DNA from: Adenanthera pavonina
Lineage: Eukaryota; Streptophyta; Magnoliopsida; Fabales; Fabaceae
Length of the DNA: 64,000 nucleotides
Reading direction: 5' to 3'
Assembly: GCA_026686845.1 (NCBI GenBank)
Contig: JAIVEN010000028.1
Span: forward strand, 6,587,001 to 6,651,000
The notes under the pieces were generated by a model. It searched no databases and was not told the DNA's origin. It saw only the letters and a program-made list of their open reading frames with translations. Below, in pieces: positions 11,790-22,499 of this stretch. Positions within the stretch are counted from its first letter, which is position 1; every line of letters begins with the position of its first letter. Position numbers and translations under genes: made by a program.

Positions 11790-13580
11790 CTACTTGAAGA
11801 TATCTAAAAATTGCTTGAATTGCTTATCTTCTTTTTGCTTCTTGAACCTACAGGGAAAAGGTAAAGGAGGAGTCACTTTTTGAATGATCTCTTCTTGCTT
11901 TCTTTTTTCTCCACTCATTTTCTCACCCTCTTTCTCATCTCTTCTCTCTACCTCTCTTTTATCTCCCTCAGTGTCATTCTTTTCCTCACTATTTTTCACA
12001 GCTTCTTCTTCTTCACTCTTATTCTCCTCTTGAGCTGCCACATCCTCATCACCTCTATCATTCACCCTAGGATCAATGACTTCGGGCAATTGTCTACCAC
12101 TCCTCAAGGTGACCGCCTTACATTCTTCTTTGCCCCCTCTCCTTGGGTTGGGAATTGTGTCACTTGGTAGCCCACATTTTTGCAAGGCATTCAATTGAGA
12201 AGCCATACTACCCATTTGCACTTCAAGATTCTTAATTGTCGTCTCATGAATCGCAAAAGTAGCCTTAGTTTCTACTCCTGCAGTTTCTTGGTTGGCTAGA
12301 ATTTGAGATAACATTTTCTCCATTTTGGATTCTTCCTCCTTCATGGGGATTTGCCTTGCTTGAGGTTGGAAACCGGGAGGATGGTTAGGTCGTATGCCAG
12401 ATGAGGAAGGTTGATTCACTTTTTGTCCTTAATTCCAAGAGAAGTTAGGGTGATTTCGCCACCCCGGATTATAAGTTTGTGAAAAAGGATTGTTTTGCGG
12501 ATTGGTTAGCCCCCTTTGAGAGTTGTTCAAGTAGTTCACATTCTCTATAGCATAAGGGCATTGCTCCGTGACATGCCCTTCCCCGCATTGTTCACAACCC
12601 ATAGGAGATTGAATGGCATTTACCCCCATAGCATTTCCTCTCCTTACTTGCATCTCCAAATTGTCAAACCTTCGATTCAAAGCATTCAAATGATCTAGAA
12701 TATCATTAGTGGAGCTAGAGGCTTGTGAATAATCTTTCTTCTTCATGGTTCTCCTTCTATTAGCCTTTTGCATTGTGTTTGTAGCAAGATTCTCATACAA
12801 TTTGTAGAGCTCATTAACTATCATGTTGCTAATAGTCCCATTAGATGCCGCATCTAGCATATTCAAGGAATCATTATCAAGGCCAATCCAAAAAGCTTCA
12901 AGTAACACCCATTTTTGCTGTGCGTGATTGAGGCATTGCTTCATTTTATCTTTAAATCGCTCCCAAGCTTCATGAAAGAGTTCACCCGGTTCTTGCTCAA
13001 AGGATAGAAGTTCACCCCGAAGAAAGGCTCGACGGCCCCAAGGAAAAAATCTCGCTCTGAATCTCCTTGCTAACTCATCCCAAGTATTAATAGATTGCTC
13101 TGGAAGAGAATTGAGCCATGCCTTTGCTTTATCTTTTAATGACAAGGGGAAGAGCCTCAATCTCAAAGCATCCTTAGAAACACCATTTTGCTTGAATGAG
13201 TCACACACCTCCACAAAAGTAGTCAAATGAGCATTGGGATCCTCCGAGTATGTTCCACCAAATTGCCCATTCATTTGTAACAACTGCAACATCGTTTGCT
13301 TGACTTCAAAATTCCGAGCTTGGATATCCAGCATGCGGATACTAGAGTGATAGCCCTTATTCTCTCTACTGACAAAGTCATCAAGAGTTCGGATGTCATT
13401 TTCATCCGCCTCGCCGTCATTCATGGCTGGAGTTTCTTGAGGTTCAGGAGTATGAATATTAGGAGTGCCTCCTCCAAAGATATTCTCACCCTCTAGAATC
13501 ACTTCAAATCTGTCAGGATCCAAGCCTTGTATGCGCGTGAGATAGGTACCTACAAACCAAAAACAGCAAACAAGTATCAA
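11790..13580 (-). pseudogene. gag of Athila element, one internal stop
   Basis: The capsid-like region includes 'KAWLNSLPEQSINTWDELARRF' (the retrotransposon gag domain) around residues 150-175 of the frame opening at 13580. A CCHC zinc knuckle (CEQCGEGHVTEQC) lies near residue 330. A TAA at 12429-12431 breaks the frame, which then continues unshifted at 12419-11790 through a Glu- and Lys-rich tail to a TAG at 11790-11792. The same frame resumes beyond that stop into the protease. The first 15-20 residues of the open frame look unlike the family, so the true start is uncertain. In a working element gag packages the RNA. Confidence 0.9.
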
Positions 13581-13703
13581 GCTAATAACAAAAATATCAA
13601 GTGTATGAATCTAAACTACACAAAGCATCTATTTTCCTATCTACAACTCAAACTTAATCTACTAACACTAGTCTAGGGTTGACCAAAGAACTTTTGATGC
13701 TAA

Positions 13704-13722
13704 GTCCCCAGCAACGGCGCCA
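13704..13722 (-). other. Primer binding site, tRNA-Asp type
   Basis: On the minus strand this reads TGGCGCCGTTGCTGGGGAC, six bases downstream of the 5' LTR end. It is complementary to the 3' end of plant tRNA-Asp (…CGGCAACGGCGCCA) with one mismatch, judged from memory of that tRNA. This is the minus-strand DNA primer site and fixes the element's orientation. Confidence 0.85.
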
Positions 13723-13728
13723 AAAACT

Positions 13729-15215
13729 TGTTTACCACCGGGCTATACTGCAAGTGTACGGGCCGAGGTCTAGTAAAGTGATGAATGAGTATCGTTTCCA
13801 CAGGGACTTAGATTAAAAAGTGGTCAAACATTAGACATTGCATTTTCAATTACTTTAAGCAACATAAATTGACAGTTCACTATGCAATTAACTTCAACTA
13901 TGCAAGACAAGCGTATAAAATTAGCAACAAGGACAATTGGGACTTGAAAAATTCAAAGAGATCTAAGATTATTCATTCCCCTTGTAATTCATAAATACCC
14001 ACTTGAACTCTTTTTACAATTGTTCTTAATGCAAGATTATGTTAGTCAGGATACTAATTTAACTATCTGTGCTCTCTCGAATCTCCAAATAGCTATTTAG
14101 TTTAATTAATTAAGTAATCTCTTAACTAGTTAATTAAACTCTCATATTCAATTCAAGTCCTAAATCACTATATGAGGTTAGTGAGTATATCTCTACCCCA
14201 CTAACACAACTCGTCACTTAACAAAGCAAGATTCGAGTTCTCACATGACCCAACTCAAGTTCTCTATGTAAGTTAACTTTCTCAAGCATAACTTAAATAA
14301 ACTAGACAATCTTATTGATGGCTAAACAATAAGAGGCATTAAGAGTAGAGCTAAATCAACATAAAGATTGCATTAATCACAATTATAATAGGGAAATGAG
14401 TATTCAATCCATACAAGGGTTCAGAATAATCCTAGAAATGAAGCACTAGCCACTTATGTTCAACAACATCATAACAACACATATCCCAATCAACATCATT
14501 ATTGAACAAAAGTGAGACAAGAAGGAAGGAAATGCAAGAAAACCAAAGAGGGAAGCTGAAATCTTCTCAAACTTCAAGCCCTGGCTTCAATCTCCTTCAA
14601 GAAACCAAGCCCTAGCACACCCAAGCTCTCCAAAGTGAGTTCTGGAAGTCCTCTCGTGTCCTAGCTCCGTCTCCCTACTTATCTCTTCAATCCCCCTCAA
14701 AATACTACGTTCGAGTGAAGCTTTGCGTTTTGCTGACGAGGGGTTCACGCCACGGCTATAGGATCCTGGCCGCGGCCTCATATCATCCGGATGTACTATT
14801 TTGCTCACTGCTTGTCATGAGGCCGCGGCCTCATATCATGTAGCCGCGGCGTGGTAAGCTCGGGCTTGACCATTTTTTTCATCACTGTCTGCTTGAGGCC
14901 GCGGCTTCATTCTTTCAAGCCGCGGCATGGACTCTCCAGAAGCGTATTCCCCCTTTCACAAGTTATATTCACTCCCTCTTTCTGTGATCTCCAAAGGGGC
15001 GTACTCTGATGCTCTCCCATGATGCCTACAATAAAGATGAGGATTTAAAATCTTTCATGGGGATAAAATTATGCATAATAAGACAAAAAATATACTATCA
15101 TGCATTATTAGGATTACACTCCACATTTTCCTATCCTGAGTATCAAGTATGTACATATATGAATGCGTAACTCAAGAAAAATGTGCTAAAATGATGTAAT
15201 TTGGTATGATTAACA
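13729..15215 (-). repeat. 5' LTR of the Athila-type element
   Basis: This 1487-bp LTR matches 2105-3574 from end to end. It has about 20 extra bases near 14750, where a 'ggatcctggccgcgg' segment is present. It keeps a perfect 18-bp palindrome ATGAGGCCGCGGCCTCAT at 14817-14834. Differences from the other LTR are overwhelmingly C/T and G/A changes. The open frame at 14587-14808 is not a gene. Confidence 0.95.
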
Positions 15216-15220
15216 CTTAT

Positions 15221-18200
15221 GATTTTTACAATCTTTTACAGCCTATTATATCAATACAAAATGATCATAATACATAGAGAATAATGCCAAAATGAAGCCA
15301 AATCACATCTTCCACTTACAAAGTTTCAAGCCAAATCACACACTTGACCTCGCTACTACATCTGTCAAAGTTGCTTGGTTGTTGAGCATTGCCATATGCC
15401 CAACCTGCAAATACAACCCACGAAGATCACACTACAAGCCATTTTATATATAAATTACATAAGATGCATAATTACAACCAAATCAAATTTTACCAAAGAA
15501 ATGACACTATATTTTGGTTTGACAATAGCCTTAATGCCTAATCCTGCCACAAATCAATTACAACTGTAAGACTTGTTTATTTTCATAATCTTAGGGGAAA
15601 TTAGTAAATAAGTGGCATGTTAAGGATTTAGTTCACATTTGTCTTGTTTTTTGGAGACCCAAGGGTTTCTTTGCATCACCAAGAAATATTAATAGGATAA
15701 ATTCAATATAATAAAGTACTCTTTAGAAAAACCATATTCCCTTTCAGTTTTCTTTTTTAAGATTCTATATTTTTAGTATCTCTGTGAGACTAAATTTTAG
15801 CAAATCAAATCATGAATAAGTAGTTAACATACACACAAACAAGAAGCACCGTAGAATTAAGAAGAGAATCTCTTAACATGTGCAGTTTCCTGAATAACAA
15901 ATAAACTAGCTTTTATTGTCATTTAAGCAATTCAACAAACACTTTATGTACCACAAAAACATGACTAAATTTTAAACTTCATAGAATGCAAAGGTAAATT
16001 AAATTGTTGGGAGTTAGAGATTTTATAAGAACATGATGATAGAAAATTTAAATCACAACAAAAATAACATCACATTGATAGGTCTTCTCAAAGAAAAATG
16101 GAAAGATGAAGGCAGTGGAGTATGGAACTGAATACCTGAAGAACCTCAAACATGTGCTAAATTGAATCTTCAATATGTGCTTCCTTAGATCCTGCAAAGG
16201 GCAAAGTATATGATGCAAGGGAGATGTTGGAGGAGGGGAGGACAATGAAAAGGGAAAGGACAGTAGAGGAGGATGGACACAATGCAAGTGAGGCAATGAA
16301 AGGTAGGATATATGGTGAAAGGGGGAAGGACCACAAGGAGGAAGAATATCAAAGGACGCAGAGGAGAAGGTCTTACCAGTCACTGCCTAGCTCCGGCATC
16401 ACAACTATGACCAAAGCTTGTTCAAAAGGGATGGAGGCCAAAGAAGCTTAAGTTAAGGGAGATCACGAGAGATCGATGAATGTCTCTATTCTTTTTTCTC
16501 TTTTCACCCTAAGGTCCTTTTTGTCATTTCACCGGCCACTTTCCTGCTGTTTTTAAAAAAAGACAAAATGAGAATGGTCCTTTAATGTCATTATGTTGAG
16601 CCTTAGTCCCATATCCCAAAATAAGTTCATTTTTTGGTACTTTTTCCCAATTCTCCCTAAAAGTAAACATATCCTTCCTCCATATCATTAATTACTAATA
16701 TAAGTGTCAATGGTTTAATAGCCTAGTAGTATCAATACTTCTTGAATGAAGGGAGTTCGTAGATCCCACCGATGACAAGTTATCATTTTGAATGGATGGG
16801 TGTGAATTTGTAGTTGTTCTAATTAAAAAAAATTACTAATATAAGCAATTAAAAGTCCTTCTTAAGTGAATGGATAAAAAATTAGTGGGGCTAAATTATT
16901 TCTAAATGACAAGTGGCTCTCAAGTGAATAGATAAAAAATTAGTGGGGTTGAATTATTTCAAAAAGAAAAAGTTATTTGTAAGAATAGTAATTGATTTTT
17001 TTTAGTGCGAAAAAGATGCTTCAAATTTATATTGTGAATTATAATGTTTCAAATCCAATGAATAATAACTAAAAAAGATTTAGCACACTCAATGTTTAGT
17101 TATTTCAAACTTTCGTTTTCTTCGAAAAGAAATATTCTCTCTCACCAAAATTCAGGATTTGGATTGGATTTTATATTTATCTGTCTAAAATAAACACTGT
17201 ACCTTTTCTTTTTTTAATCGTTTAGATTTTATCTAAATAGTTTAATTTTGAATTTTTAATTAAATCTTCATTGTTTAAGTTAATTGACTGAACTTAAAAG
17301 TTTATTTTTATATTCTATTTATTTTGAAATAAAATAAATATTAGAATTTGAAAATTCTTGATAAAATTTATATAATATAAAATCCTTAGCCTCACTTTCA
17401 CTTTTTTATTTTTTATTTTTTATTTTTATTTTTTTTTGACTCCATGAATTTGTTATAGAGAACCGAACGAAAGTGAGAGAATTAAAGAGACGATGCATTT
17501 CCTTTGTTTTTATCGTTATCAAACATTGTTTATATCGTTTCTAACACATCATATTTTGTCCTTTAAAAAATCATAATATTTTTAATGGACCTTTCCAAGT
17601 TTCCATTACGATCAAAATCAAATAAAATAACAAAAAAGCTAATTTTTTTATAAAAACATATAATTCAAAGGATTAAATAAATAATAAAAACATAATAAAT
17701 GATATTTTTTAATATTTTATTAGTATGTTTTTAGTACTATTTATACCAAACAAAGCCTAATACGTCAATCAGGGCCATGGAGCTCATAATTTACCAACAC
17801 CAAGAATAAAAAAGCATACCAAACTTGTTTGTTTATACACCAATATAACGATTCTTTAATGTTTTTTTTAAGGTCTATCAACATTCTTTAATGTTTAATT
17901 GTGAAAAGATGGTTGGCAAGAAAATTTGTGAAAAGATGATTTTCCTTTGTTCAATTGTAGGGGATTATTATGTTAATGATACAAATCAAGTTTTAAAAAA
18001 AATTAAATAACAATAAATTTGCAATAAAATATTTAATATTCATGATTAGAAACTTTAATTCAATGATACATTCTGCAAAAAAGTCATACTAGAAAAAAAA
18101 TCGAATAATATAAAGTAAATTTTGATCAACATAGAAATATATGAATACCCACTTTACACGTACATCCTACATCTCTTTATCTCCCAACTTCAGTCATCCA

Positions 18201-18248
18201 GTTTTCCCTCTTCCACTTCTCTCTCCTCTCAAGCACACCCCCTCCTCC
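15221..18248. other. Gene-free stretch
   Basis: I see no supportable gene in these 3 kb. The frames at 15375-15569 and 16048-16451 are low-complexity or overlap on opposite strands and lack recognisable motifs. A 58-bp tandem duplication lies at about 16864-16980 ('aagtgaatggataaaaaattag' type, second copy from 16922). The stretch 17000-18100 is very AT-rich. Confidence 0.6.
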
Positions 18249-18782
18249 TGGAGCCGGGAATATGGGCTAAACTCGATGGGCTGACCCATTTAACCCGAAA
18301 AAAATAATAGGTTAGGCTAGAAATTTAGGAGCTTTATAAGAAACGGGCTTTTGAACCCAAGCCCATTTGGCCAGATCAAAAAATAGGCTGAACCCCATGG
18401 ACTGCGGGCCAGCCCATTTAGCCTATTTTTTTATTTTTTTTATTTTTTAAATATTTTTCTTGGTTAATAATTTTAATAGTGGTGATGAATGATGATATTG
18501 ATAATTAATATATAGTTAGTTTTAGTTGTCTTAATTTAAATAATTATGTATGTGAAGAGAAAAGTTTATATTATTTTGTAAATATTAAATTAGATTAAAA
18601 ATTAAAAACATTTTAAAAAAATATATGAGTCCACAGGTTAGCCTATAACCCATTAAATATGGGTTGGGCTTAAAAAAATATAACCAATTTTATAAAACGG
18701 GCTTTTGGGCCAAGCTTGTATTAGGCTCGGCCCTTGACGGACTGGCCCATATGAGCCGGGCCAGCCCGAATTCCCACCTCTA
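18249..18782. mobile_element. Short non-autonomous hAT-like element
   Basis: The ends are inverted and related: the left reads TGGAGCCGGGAATATGGGCT and the right, on the opposite strand, TAGAGGTGGGAATTCGGGCT (about 16 of 20 match). Internal subterminal words such as GGGCTTTTG, GCCCATTT and GGGCCAGCCC recur on both sides of an AT-rich middle. The flanking 8-mers CCTCCTCC and CCTTCTCT match at 6 of 8 positions, as expected of an old hAT target duplication. There is no coding capacity. Confidence 0.6.
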
Positions 18783-18822
18783 CCTTCTCTAGTCATGGTA
18801 GGTTTTCATTTTTTTAAATTAA

Positions 18823-19060
18823 AAATTATAAATAAAAGATAGATTTTTCAGAGATCGTGTAAATATATATTTTGTATAATTTTAATTTTTTTTATTTATT
18901 AAAAAATACTATACAGTAAAAACAGGATCAAACTAAATCTCTGCAATTTGCAGTTTTATGAAGTTTTTTAATAATTAAGAAAAAAATCAAACAAATTCAA
19001 AACTGCATAAAATATATATCTCCATTGCTCTTGAAAAATCTACTTTCTATCTATAATTTA
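18823..19060. repeat. Imperfect long inverted repeat
   Basis: The arm at about 18823-18886 and the arm at 19000-19060 are imperfect reverse complements over roughly 60 bases. Shared words include 'aaattata.ata.aa', 'tagatttttca', 'agatatatattttg/atg'. The 115 bases between them are AT-rich. It could be a MITE or a fold-back remnant. Just downstream is a small GC-rich island with a 7-bp hairpin (19113-19135). Confidence 0.5.
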
Positions 19061-21325
19061 AAAAAAATTAAAAAAAAAAGGGGAAAACCACCGCGGCAGG
19101 ACCGCAGCAGTTGGGGTCTCCGCAGGAAAGACCCCGACCCATAAATCTTCACAGTTGATTTTTTGCTTTTAATTCAATTTTTGTTATTTGTTTACTTATT
19201 TTCTTCTCTTCCTGTAGCCAATTTAAAAAATCTTCAAATTCCAGAAGATGTTCTTGGGCAAAGTAGAATATTTAAAGATAACTGAGATGAAATTATGTCA
19301 GTTACCAATAATGAATAATCCAAATAATGAACCCGTATAATTAGACAATTTGGTGATTATTAGCATCAACTGATGATGATGTAGAATATACACTTGAGTT
19401 TACAAAATCTTGTTGCTGAGTAGCTAGTGCGTATGTCTTTCCCTAGCCCTTAGAATAAAGTAATTCTAGTTTCAACTGCATAGGTGAATTATACGTGTAG
19501 TTGACGAATTTGTGAAGTTGAAGAAGTTGAATGCAAAATACTAGTACTCTAAATATAGTACCAGTACTTTGTGTTCAACTTCACTAATTTCAACTTAAAA
19601 GAATCCATTCTCTACTTTTCATTCAAGAGTAAATCTAGTTGGGTGATTGTCTCTTTACTTCAATAAATTTGATAAAAAATGCTTCCTAATGTTAAGTTTA
19701 GCTTTTCTTTTAGCCATCAGTTAAGGTTCTGCTTGATGAGACAGTAATCAGCATAACAATATTCAAGCCAGGATCAGTAAACTAAATAGTTATAGTGTTC
19801 ATGAATTAATTTGCTTCGCTTACAAGTAGACGATGGCGAGTGAATTGATCATCTTTTGGGGAAATCTTGTGACGTGAAGGTGCCAGAATATTGCAAATAC
19901 GAACAACACAAACAAATGTGCATTTGTTACTGATTTGTGGTCTGGTCAGTCATTGAAGGCTTAATTACAGACTCGCACTTCATAACTATAAGCCGTAGCA
20001 CCATATGTTCATAGTTTGTTAATGAAGAGAAAGGTTGAGGAGTCCAAATAAGGAACAAAGAAAGTAAAGAAGGTTAAGGATTTATCATGTCAAAGTGTTA
20101 AAATATTTTATGATAGAGCTTGCCTCCCGAAAGAATCCTACCCGACTCGATTTAAATTAATCCAAACCTTGATAAATCTTCCGATCAAAGTAGGGTAGAT
20201 TTAAAATATCATATGTATATGCAAAAAGTAAATATTGTATCAGGGCAAAGAAGGGATCGACCAGTAGATAGATACACGGGCAACAATGACAAGACTGCCA
20301 CTTTTGTACCTGGATATAATGTTCCATCATGTAATCGTTTTTCATATTAATATAGATTATCCTTTTACCTTCGAAAAAAAAAAAGTATGCCAAGAATGTT
20401 GGTGCCAAATGCTGCTAGAAACTGAGACCCAGTTCTGAGTTGTTCACACAATTGACTAAATGTCTTCTCCTAGAGAGAAAGCAGCTCTTGTTAGCCTTTG
20501 GCAAGTTACTGTCAATAAAATGGGGGCGTTCAGTAGAGAGCTTTTCAGAATAGAATATGAACTAAGTGGACTCACTTTATTTAAGAAATGAACCACTTTA
20601 TTCAGCAAGAGATGCAGCAGCACTGGCATATAAGGCAACAGCAGCATGACACAAACAAAAAGATCAGGCTGAACATGTCATCAACAAAACCACCCAGTTC
20701 TAAATCAGGGAAATGATACCCAAGATAGAAAGAGCCGGTTGAACAGTAAAATATCATGCTACCAGGAAGACTGAATTCATGGATGATTTGGAATGCCCTT
20801 GAATCTACTGTTTTGCCTGATTCAGATGGTAAGTAGGGAAGTTGATTTAGCACGATCCACTAAACCTGGAGAACTTCCAAGTGCAACCTTCTAAGATTAT
20901 GTATATTCTTTGCTCCATGTTTAATGTGTTTCTCGCTCTATCAGGCTTCTTTCCTAGTTTCCTCAACTTTAGCTACTTCAGTCGTGCATGACTGTGGTTT
21001 TCAATCATACGTGATCCACTAACCAGTCATGATTCTAACTTCTAACAAGATGTGCTTCAAGGCATAAAATTGACAAAATTGAAAAGAACCACAGTATATA
21101 AAAATGTGACATTTTATCCTTTAATCATAGCAAGAAACCGCTTGCCGAGTTTATGAACTTGCAATTTAAAAGGAGATGGGTCAAACAGGAACAGTAAATT
21201 AATGTAACTAACAACAATTTTGGTACAGACAACAGCTTCACAGAATAACGGAACCTTCATTTTCAAAAATGCGAAGAACCAAACATCTTACTTCACGTGC
21301 TTAAACCACAGCTCCGAAATCTGAG
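19061..21325. other. Gene-free stretch downstream of NAGK
   Basis: No gene is supported. A minus-strand frame at 20602-20853 (83 codons) and another at 20157-20408 are open but unrecognised, hydrophobic and cysteine-rich towards their ends, and have no homologous motif I know. The part nearest NAGK (about 21050-21325) probably contains its 3' untranslated region. Confidence 0.5.
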
Positions 21326-22366
21326 TTAACCAGTTATCATAGTTCCGGCACCTTGATCGGTCATAATTTCCAGGAGTAAAGAGTGCGGTACTCGGCCATC
21401 GATGATACTGGCGGTTCTCACTCCTTGTGCAAGCGATCGCACACAGCAATTCACCTTGGGAATCATTCCACCACCAACCTTTCCTTCCTCTATCATCTTC
21501 TTCACCCCCCTTATATTAATCTCCTTCACCAAACTATTAGGGTCATTCCGGTCCTCCAGTATACCCGCAACATCGGTCAGCAATATCAATTTTTCAGCAC
21601 CCAGCGCCGCAGCCAATTCTCCGGCAGCCGTATCGGCATTGATGTTATAAGCCTGGCCCAGATTATCGGCGGCCACAGACGTCACCACCGGAATGTGATT
21701 GTTATCAATGAGTGGCCGGAGAACCGTGGGATCAACCTGAGCAACGTCACCAACAAAACCCAATTCGGCAGCTTTCGGGCTTGGACGAGCCGTCATGAGC
21801 CGGCCATCCATGCCGGAAAGCCCAACGGCGGTGGCCCCTGCTTTATTAATTAGCGACACCAGGGTCTTGTTCACCTTGCCGACCAAAACCATGGACACAA
21901 TCTCCATGGTCTCAGCGTCCGTAACCCGGAGGCCATCGCGGAAAACCGCCTGAATGTTGAGGCGGCCCAGCCAGTGGTTGATCTCGGGCCCACCGCCGTG
22001 CACCAATACAGGGCGAAGACCGACGCAGGAGAGAAGAACGAGGTCGTTGATAACGGAGGCTTGAAGCTCGGGGGACTTCATGGCGGCTCCTCCATACTTG
22101 ACGACTATGGTTTTGCCTCGAAACTTCTGGATGAAGGGGAGGGATTCGGAGAGAACATCGACACGAAGCTGATCGGGAGTGAGGGAGTCGGGAAGGGTTG
22201 GAATTTGGACGGAGGAGGTTGCGACGGCAGAAATGGAGAATTTGGGAAGGGAAGAGAAGGAGAGATTGGGATTAGTGGGACGAGAAGTTGATCTGGTAGG
22301 GTTCTTGGAGATCAATGGGAATGATGAAGAAGGAAAATTTGGAAGGGTTTTAGCAGCAAACATCAT
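21326..22366 (-). CDS. NAGK: Acetylglutamate kinase, chloroplast precursor
   Basis: The enzyme phosphorylates N-acetyl-L-glutamate with ATP, the second and arginine-controlled step of arginine synthesis in plastids. The 346-residue frame is uninterrupted and intronless, close to the length of the Arabidopsis protein as I recall it. Residues 1-50 are rich in Ser, Pro, Thr and basic residues without acids, as in a transit peptide. The kinase core starts near residue 70, with K90-YGGAAM for phosphate binding, HGGGPEI at 123-129 for acetylglutamate, 'GLSGMDGRL' and 'SVAADN..GQAYNINAD' in the middle, and 'LILLTDVAGIL' in the nucleotide lobe. It ends with 'GAGTMITG', as in plant homologues. Known family members are relieved of arginine inhibition by the PII protein. 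The ATG at 22366 is the first of two adjacent Met codons. A TATA-rich segment sits about 90 bases upstream, and a LINE lies just beyond it. Confidence 0.97.
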   Translation of the reverse strand: MMFAAKTLPNFPSSSFPLISKNPTRSTSRPTNPNLSFSSLPKFSISAVATSSVQIPTLPDSLTPDQLRVDVLSESLPFIQKFRGKTIVVKYGGAAMKSPELQASVINDLVLLSCVGLRPVLVHGGGPEINHWLGRLNIQAVFRDGLRVTDAETMEIVSMVLVGKVNKTLVSLINKAGATAVGLSGMDGRLMTARPSPKAAELGFVGDVAQVDPTVLRPLIDNNHIPVVTSVAADNLGQAYNINADTAAGELAAALGAEKLILLTDVAGILEDRNDPNSLVKEINIRGVKKMIEEGKVGGGMIPKVNCCVRSLAQGVRTASIIDGRVPHSLLLEIMTDQGAGTMITG

Positions 22367-22451
22367 AGAGAAGTGAAGAAGACAGAAAGCGGCGGAGATA
22401 CAGAGATACCAACACTGCCACTTCCAAGCACAAGCCAGCAGTGTGTACTGT

Positions 22452-22474
22452 GTATATATATTATATATATATAA
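22452..22474 (-). promoter_or_regulatory. TATA-rich core promoter of NAGK
   Basis: A run of alternating T and A (TATATATATTATATATATAT) lies 86-108 bases before the NAGK start codon, where a TATA box would place the transcript start around 22420-22430. The run is symmetric, so it fits either strand. The broken LINE begins only about 30 bases beyond it. Confidence 0.5.
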
Positions 22475-22499
22475 TGCAATAAAGTGATAATAAAAAAAA

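Larger units (their letters stand above)
2105..15215 (-). mobile_element. Athila-type Ty3/gypsy LTR retrotransposon, decayed
   Basis: The element is 13.1 kb long, bounded by TG...CA and flanked by a perfect 5-bp duplication CTTAT (2100-2104 and 15216-15220). Read on the minus strand the order is 5' LTR (15215-13729), primer site, gag, protease, reverse transcriptase, RNase H, integrase, a non-coding spacer, a 3' ORF of the plant-transposon-protein type, polypurine tract and 3' LTR (3574-2105). Domain order and the extra ORF between integrase and the 3' LTR are typical of the Athila branch of Ty3/gypsy. At least six stop codons and several frameshifts break the coding region, so this copy cannot make its own proteins. 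At least twenty LTR differences were counted by eye, nearly all transitions, so the insertion is not very recent. Confidence 0.95.

Noticed and set aside
19113..19135. GC hairpin GGGGTCT...AGACCCC as a terminator or microRNA
   Set aside because: The stem is only 7 bp and there is no gene upstream to terminate; too short for a plant microRNA precursor.
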